Assembly (NCBI GenBank): GCA_947175455.1
Contig: CAMWMW010000019.1
Location: 1-10,398, forward strand
DNA: 10,398 nucleotides
Direction of reading: 5' to 3'
Origin: an uncultured Porphyromonadaceae bacterium
Lineage (GTDB): Bacteria; Bacteroidota; Bacteroidia; Bacteroidales; Muribaculaceae
Position numbers and translations under genes: made by a program. The notes below the pieces were generated by a model that was given only the letters and a program-made list of their open reading frames with translations, was not told where the DNA came from and ran no database searches. Numbering within the stretch: position 1 is the stretch's first letter; each line of letters starts with the position of its first letter. Of this stretch, positions 6,196 through 10,398 are shown piece by piece.

Positions 6196-7554
6196 TCAGG
6201 CTACAGGTGCCGATGTCTCCTTTCGCATCACGTGATAGAATACAAGCGTTGCCATTACCGATGCTACGGCAAGCGCCACATCGAAGCTGTAGTAGACGCC
6301 GATGTTGCCCCAGCCGAAACCTTTGGCGAAAAGGAGAAGAACAGGTATGCCAACCGCAACGTATGAGCACAGAGAAATCCACAGCAGCGGTTTCACATGT
6401 GATGTTCCCCTGATGGCGTTGACATAGGTAAGCTGAGTTGCATCCATATACTGGTATATGACAAGGGGTATTATGAGTGTGAGAGCCGATGCCGCAACAT
6501 ACGGGTCGGGTGTGAAGCAATGTATCATCCATCTGCCGGCAAGCATGAAAATCAGCGATGCCGCTGTGGCGAGCACGAGGTTGAGGTGGAGTCCGGCGGA
6601 GGTTATGCGTCTCATGCCCCGGAGGTCATGAACGCCCATATAGTTTGCCACCCTGATTGAAGTGGCTGTGCCGAAGCTGACGAATGTCATGAATCCGAGT
6701 TGCGCCATAGTGTTCACAACCTGGTATGCGGCGAGCTGTATCTTGCCGAACCACCCGCTGACCACTGCTCCGAAGCTCCACAACGAGCACTCCACGCCGG
6801 TCTGTATCATGACCGGATACGATGTGGCCCATACGAGCCTGCGCACCTCCCCGCGGCGTTCCTTTATGGCGAAGCCTTTTGCGTAAGGTCTGTAGCGTTT
6901 CCCGTTGAAAAACATTATGACAATGGCGACGGCGGCGGCATAGCGGGCGAACATTGTGCTTATTCCGGCACCGGCGAGTCCTAATTCCGGACATCCGAAG
7001 TGCCCGAATATGAGGAGGTAATTGCCGATGATGTTCAATACGTTGGAGCCTAAAATCATCCACATCGGCATCGCGGTGTCGTTGAAGCCGTTGCAAGTCT
7101 GCTGGAAAGAGTTGAAAACTGACATAGGTAGCAGGGTGGAAAGGACAATCAGATAATAGCGGCGCACCAGAGGCATCAGCTCTTCGGGCTGTCCGAAGCG
7201 GTCAAGATAAAAATAGAGGATTGCCATGATGGCTGTCAGTCCTGCGGATACAGCCATGTTTATCTGTAGCCCTCCGTGGAGGGTGTGTCCCGCCTCCTCT
7301 TTCTCACCTTTGCCGAAAAGTGCGCCGACAAGGGGTGTCAGCCCCTGCGCGAAACCCAACTGCATGACTACGGGAATGATAAACAATGAGTTTACAAAAG
7401 CCGCCGCGGCAAGCTCATCGACTCCGTATGCGCCGACCATCATTGTGTCGGCGAAACTGACGACTATTATTCCTACCTGCGTCACGAGAACCGGCAGCCC
7501 GAGTCGGAAAAGACTTTTGTATTCCTCTTTATATAATTTCCAGATATTGGTCAT
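6196..7554 (-). CDS. MATE family multidrug efflux transporter, NorM-like
   Basis: An inner-membrane antiporter of 452 residues with about twelve membrane segments, exporting cationic drugs or metabolites in exchange for Na+ or H+. The two halves of the MATE fold are visible: the first segment GLPVLVTQVGIIVVSFADTM (19-38) and the second-half start WATSYPVMIQTGVECSLWSF (242-261), both with the conserved proline. Acidic residues known to matter in Vibrio cholerae NorM, Asp36, Glu255 and Asp371, together with Tyr367, occur here at the same residue numbers. That supports the NorM branch and a cation-coupled mechanism; substrates cannot be deduced. The protein starts at the ATG at 7554 with a short cytoplasmic N-terminus before segment 1. 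It is divergent from the TolC-HlyD operon and shares a 155-base control region with it. Confidence 0.93.
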   Translation of the reverse strand: MTNIWKLYKEEYKSLFRLGLPVLVTQVGIIVVSFADTMMVGAYGVDELAAAAFVNSLFIIPVVMQLGFAQGLTPLVGALFGKGEKEEAGHTLHGGLQINMAVSAGLTAIMAILYFYLDRFGQPEELMPLVRRYYLIVLSTLLPMSVFNSFQQTCNGFNDTAMPMWMILGSNVLNIIGNYLLIFGHFGCPELGLAGAGISTMFARYAAAVAIVIMFFNGKRYRPYAKGFAIKERRGEVRRLVWATSYPVMIQTGVECSLWSFGAVVSGWFGKIQLAAYQVVNTMAQLGFMTFVSFGTATSIRVANYMGVHDLRGMRRITSAGLHLNLVLATAASLIFMLAGRWMIHCFTPDPYVAASALTLIIPLVIYQYMDATQLTYVNAIRGTSHVKPLLWISLCSYVAVGIPVLLLFAKGFGWGNIGVYYSFDVALAVASVMATLVFYHVMRKETSAPVA

Positions 7555-7609
7555 ATGGCAGAGTGTGGTTTGAAGTGGTTTTAAGTTATAAAATGATAAA
7601 AATCGACTG

Positions 7610-7617
7610 CAAAATTA
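7610..7617 (-). promoter_or_regulatory. Likely -7 element for the MATE gene
   Basis: TAATTTTG on the minus strand fits TAnnTTTG exactly. Upstream, TTTA sits 21 bases away as a one-mismatch -33 element. The start point would be near 7603, with a leader of about 48 bases. Confidence 0.4.
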
Positions 7618-7638
7618 CTAAATTAAACAAAATGATGT

Positions 7639-7646
7639 TAAATTTG
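7639..7646 (+). promoter_or_regulatory. Possible -7 element for the TolC-HlyD operon
   Basis: TAAATTTG fits TAnnTTTG exactly, but no TTTG lies at the expected distance upstream, so the assignment is tentative. Between it and the ATG at 7710 is a small inverted repeat, TGATTT (7662-7667) with AAATCA (7674-7679), which could bind a regulator or mean nothing in such AT-rich DNA. Confidence 0.35.
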
Positions 7647-7709
7647 TAATTTATATAGGTGTGATTTTTTTATAAATCATCACGTATTTTGATTTCCGAT
7701 ACAAGCTAT

Positions 7710-9167
7710 ATGAAGCTAATTGAGAAGATAACAATCTGTGGGACTTTTGTTTGTGGTGCGTTTGGGGCAGCTCCGCTCCATGCCGGCACTTTCAGTCTCG
7801 ACTCGTGCCGGAACATGGCGGTGCGCAACAACAAGACCATCCGCATGGCGGAAGAGGGTATCCGGGGCGCCGGTTACGACAGAAAGGCGGCAAAGGCTCT
7901 TTATCTGCCGGGCATCGATTTTGCCGGAACGTATTTCTATAATCAGCGCACAATCAATCTGCTCGGCGAGGATGCCAAACTCCCTACCATGAGCTTTGAT
8001 CCCTCCACGCAAAGTTTCAAATACAATATCCTGACAACTCCCGACGGAACGCCTGTAAAGGATCCGTCGACCGGTGGATATATACCCACGGAGGTGGCGG
8101 TGATACCTAAAGATGCGATGAGTTTTGACACCCATAATGTTTTCGCCGGCGCGTTCACGCTTACTCAGCCGGTATTCATGGGCGGACAGATCAAGGCTCT
8201 CAACGAGATTACGAAGTATGCCGAGAAACTTGCCACTGCGGCGCGCAACAGCGTGGTGCAGGATGTGGTGTTTGCCGTTGACCAGGCTTACTGGACGGTA
8301 GTGTCGCTTAAGTCCAAGCAGAAACTCGCCGACAGCTTTGTCACGCTTGTCGACACGCTCCGCTACAGCGTCAACGCAATGCTTGAGGAGGGTGTGGCAA
8401 CGCGTGCCGATCTTCTTATGGTCGAGGTCAAACTGAACGAGGCTAAGATCATGCGCACCAAACTTGACAACGGTCTTACGCTTGCGCGCATGGCTCTTGC
8501 CCAGGTGTGCGGGTTGCCTGTGCAGACAGAGATGACACTCGCCGACGAGGATTTCAAGACAGGGCTGACATCAATGCCCGATCCGGTTTTCAACATGCAG
8601 GACGTGTATTCTCGCCGTCAGGATCTCGAGGTGATCAGACAGGGTATCTCGGTTCTGTCGCAGAGAGAGAAACTCGCCATGGGCCAGATGCTTCCCAAAG
8701 TCGCGGTGGTTGGCGCATATGAGTTTTCCAATCCTAACCTGAACAATGGTTTCCAGAAACGTTTCGGGGGCGGATTCAGCGTGGGTGCGACTGTGGCGAT
8801 ACCGATCTGGCACTGGGGAGGAAACTACAACCATTACCGCGCCACAAAGTCCGCCACAAACGCCCAGCGTCTGATGCTCGAAGACCTTGAGGAGAAGGTC
8901 GAGCTGCAGGTGAAGCAGGCTAAATTCAGTTTCCAGGAGGCGTTCAAGACATACGAGATGACCAAATCCAACATGGCGAGCGCGGATGAGAACCTGCGGT
9001 CGGCACAGATCGGATTCCGGGAGGGTGTGATGACTACAAACGATGTGATCGCCGCCCAGACAGCGTGGCTGCAGGCAAATTCGGAGAAAATAGATGCCGA
9101 AATAGGCATACACCTCTGTGAGGTATATCTCGACAAGGTGGTCGGAAGACTGAGCGAAAAATATTAA
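7710..9167 (+). CDS. TolC-family outer membrane efflux protein
   Basis: The outer-membrane channel of a tripartite exporter, spanning the outer membrane as a trimeric barrel with a long periplasmic alpha-helical tunnel. Starting at the ATG at 7710 gives 485 residues with a normal signal peptide (Lys2, hydrophobic 8-20, cleavage at LHA|GTF, 25/26). A TTG at 7689 would only add seven residues in front of it. The internal duplication typical of the family is visible: strand-turn motifs LTQPVFMGGQI (151-161) and VAIPIWHWGGNY (362-373), each followed by a long helical hairpin (about 162-270 and 374-478). The loop before the first strand motif, about residues 82-145, is much longer than the matching loop of E. 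coli TolC, rich in Pro, Asp, Thr and Ser, and should face outward. The gene for the HlyD-like partner follows 78 bases later. The substrate is unknown. Confidence 0.93.
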   Translation: MKLIEKITICGTFVCGAFGAAPLHAGTFSLDSCRNMAVRNNKTIRMAEEGIRGAGYDRKAAKALYLPGIDFAGTYFYNQRTINLLGEDAKLPTMSFDPSTQSFKYNILTTPDGTPVKDPSTGGYIPTEVAVIPKDAMSFDTHNVFAGAFTLTQPVFMGGQIKALNEITKYAEKLATAARNSVVQDVVFAVDQAYWTVVSLKSKQKLADSFVTLVDTLRYSVNAMLEEGVATRADLLMVEVKLNEAKIMRTKLDNGLTLARMALAQVCGLPVQTEMTLADEDFKTGLTSMPDPVFNMQDVYSRRQDLEVIRQGISVLSQREKLAMGQMLPKVAVVGAYEFSNPNLNNGFQKRFGGGFSVGATVAIPIWHWGGNYNHYRATKSATNAQRLMLEDLEEKVELQVKQAKFSFQEAFKTYEMTKSNMASADENLRSAQIGFREGVMTTNDVIAAQTAWLQANSEKIDAEIGIHLCEVYLDKVVGRLSEKY

Positions 9168-9210
9168 TAGGCAAATACCTGAAAATACAATATACAATAC
9201 AGTGACATAT

Positions 9211-9223
9211 CCCCTCGCGGGGG
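9211..9223 (+). repeat. Small GC hairpin between the TolC and HlyD genes
   Basis: CCCC (9211-9214) pairs with GGGG (9219-9222) around TCGC in an otherwise AT-rich 78-base gap. No T run follows, so it is not a standard terminator. It may adjust mRNA stability or relative expression of the two genes. Just upstream, ATACAAT is repeated in tandem (9185-9198). Confidence 0.3.
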
Positions 9224-9245
9224 CAATCAAGAAAAATATAAAGCG

Positions 9246-10280
9246 ATGGCAACAGAAAATACACAGCCTGCCGGTGCGGTTGATCCCTCGGCGGTTTCGA
9301 AAAAAGACAAATCACTCATTCTTACGATTGTCGTGATTCTTATAATACTCGCCGCTCTGGCGATAGTAGGCTTCCTGTGTCTCAAACCCGGTCCTGACAC
9401 AGTGCAGGGACAGGGAGAGGCTACAGAAGTGAGGATCTCGGGAAAGCTCCCCGGGCGTGTGGCTGAAATATTTGTGGAGGAGGGTCAGAAGGTCAAGGCA
9501 GGTGACACCCTTGTAAGGATATCTTCTTCGCTGGTAGAGGCGAAGCTTGACCAGGCGAAGGCAATGGAGTCAGCCGCTCAGGCTGCGAACGCCAAGGTCG
9601 ATGCCGGTACCCGTCCGCAGATCATCGCCGGTGCGCGCGACATATGGCAGCAGGCTCAGGCGGCTGCCGGAATCACCAAAAAAACCTACGAAAGGATGCA
9701 GAATCTTTTTGAGAAAGGGGTGGTCAGCGAGCAGAAACGCGATGAGGCAAAGGCTGCATACGAGGCTGCAAAGGCAGGCGAGTCGGCGGCGAAGAGTCAG
9801 TATGAACTTGCCCGCTCCGGCGCGCAGCATGAAGACAAGCAGGCGTCTTCAGCCATGGTGACAGTGGCGCAGGGTGGAGTGAAAGAGGTAGACGCCATAC
9901 TTGAAGACCAGTATCTTACAGCTCCTTATGACGGAGAGATAACAGTGATTTATCCCAATGTAAGCGAGCTTATCGCCACCGGTGCGCCGGTAATGACGCT
10001 CGAAAAAGATGATCATTGGGCGGTTTTCAACGTGCGCGAGACTCTGCTCAAGGATATAAAGCTGGGAAGCGTGCTCAAGGTGAGGATACCGGCTCTCGAC
10101 AAAGAGGTCGATATGAAAGTGTTCTATATTAAGGATCTCGGCACATATGCGAACTGGCAGGCTACGAAAGCCACCGGCGATTATGATGCCCGCACGTTCC
10201 AGATCAAATGCCGTCCCGACAAGCCGGTGGAGAATTTCCGCCCGGGAATGTCGGTGCTCTATCTGGGAGTGAAAGAATAA
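9246..10280 (+). CDS. HlyD-family periplasmic adaptor (membrane fusion) protein
   Basis: The adaptor that bridges an inner-membrane transporter and the TolC-like channel encoded just before it. Its 344 residues show a cytoplasmic tail (1-23), one membrane anchor (about 24-46), the first half of a lipoyl-like domain, GKLPGRVAEIFVEEGQKVKAGDTLV (split here as 66-80 and 81-90), an Ala-rich helical hairpin (about 97-215), the second lipoyl half, YLTAPYDGEITVIYPNVSEL (223-242), and a beta-barrel with a C-terminal strand ending FRPGMSVLYLG. The motif ATGDYDARTFQIK (309-321) resembles the YbhG/YhiI type of adaptors that work with ABC-2 permeases, which agrees with the partial gene downstream. There is no signal cleavage site, so the protein stays anchored. 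The ATG at 9246 is preceded by an A-rich stretch rather than a Shine-Dalgarno site. Confidence 0.93.
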   Translation: MATENTQPAGAVDPSAVSKKDKSLILTIVVILIILAALAIVGFLCLKPGPDTVQGQGEATEVRISGKLPGRVAEIFVEEGQKVKAGDTLVRISSSLVEAKLDQAKAMESAAQAANAKVDAGTRPQIIAGARDIWQQAQAAAGITKKTYERMQNLFEKGVVSEQKRDEAKAAYEAAKAGESAAKSQYELARSGAQHEDKQASSAMVTVAQGGVKEVDAILEDQYLTAPYDGEITVIYPNVSELIATGAPVMTLEKDDHWAVFNVRETLLKDIKLGSVLKVRIPALDKEVDMKVFYIKDLGTYANWQATKATGDYDARTFQIKCRPDKPVENFRPGMSVLYLGVKE

Positions 10281-10299
10281 TCGTCTTTGACACAGACCG

Positions 10300-10398
10300 A
10301 TGAAAGAGATTAGGATAGCAGACAGAGGGTTCAGGGCGATAATGCTCAGGAGCCTGGTGCAGATTGTGAGGAGACCGGTGTATTGGACCGGATTCTTC
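10300..10398 (+). CDS. Probable ABC-2 type permease, N-terminal fragment
   Basis: An ATG at 10300, 19 bases after the HlyD stop codon, opens a frame that stays open for 33 codons to the right edge. The predicted start is basic and amphipathic (RAIMLRSLVQIVRRPVYW at residues 12-29), ending at what looks like the beginning of a membrane segment (TGFF). This is how ABC-2 permeases begin in TolC-HlyD-permease operons of Bacteroidota, with a helix along the cytoplasmic face and then R-x-P-x-Y-W just before the first segment. Too little sequence is present for certainty; the position in the operon is the main support. Confidence 0.65.
   Translation, partial: MKEIRIADRGFRAIMLRSLVQIVRRPVYWTGFF

Noticed and set aside
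8571..9230. 219-codon minus-strand frame opposite the TolC-like gene
   Set aside because: The plus strand clearly encodes a TolC-family protein here. The frame is antisense and shows no motif.

Overview
The window looks like chromosomal DNA of a Bacteroidota member of the order Bacteroidales, plausibly Muribaculaceae. That assignment is inferred from protein style and moderate GC. Three things support Bacteroidota: an almost ideal Bacteroides-type promoter (TTTG, 19 bases, TAnnTTTG) in front of the leftmost gene with similar elements elsewhere, no Shine-Dalgarno sites in front of clear starts, and a TolC / HlyD / ABC-2 efflux operon of the kind common in this phylum.

Layout, left to right. 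Bases 1-1055 (minus) hold the N-terminal part of an exported leucine-rich-repeat protein that runs off the left edge. After a 260-base spacer with its promoter and a nested palindrome comes an amino-acid metabolism block. sdaA (L-serine dehydratase) and an upstream YqiA/YcfP-like hydrolase lie on the minus strand. They diverge from an aspartate-type aminotransferase gene on the plus strand across a 310-base control region. The aminotransferase gene converges with xylA (xylose isomerase, minus), and one strong hairpin serves as a bidirectional terminator between them. Upstream of xylA on the same strand is a NorM-type MATE efflux gene. It diverges, across 155 bases, from an efflux operon on the plus strand: a TolC-like outer-membrane channel, an HlyD-like membrane-fusion protein, and the first 33 codons of what is probably an ABC-2 permease, cut by the right edge.

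How the genes fit together. SdaA makes pyruvate and ammonia from serine, the aminotransferase moves amino groups between amino acids and 2-oxo acids, and XylA feeds xylose into the pentose phosphate pathway once xylulose is phosphorylated by a kinase not present here. The right end is devoted to export: a one-component cation-coupled antiporter and a tripartite pump face away from a shared control region with no local regulator. I see no mobile element, CRISPR array, tRNA, rRNA or clearly new system. The most interesting leads are the partial surface LRR protein, the palindrome at 1238-1292, the dyad in the 3181-3490 control region and the back-to-back efflux arrangement.
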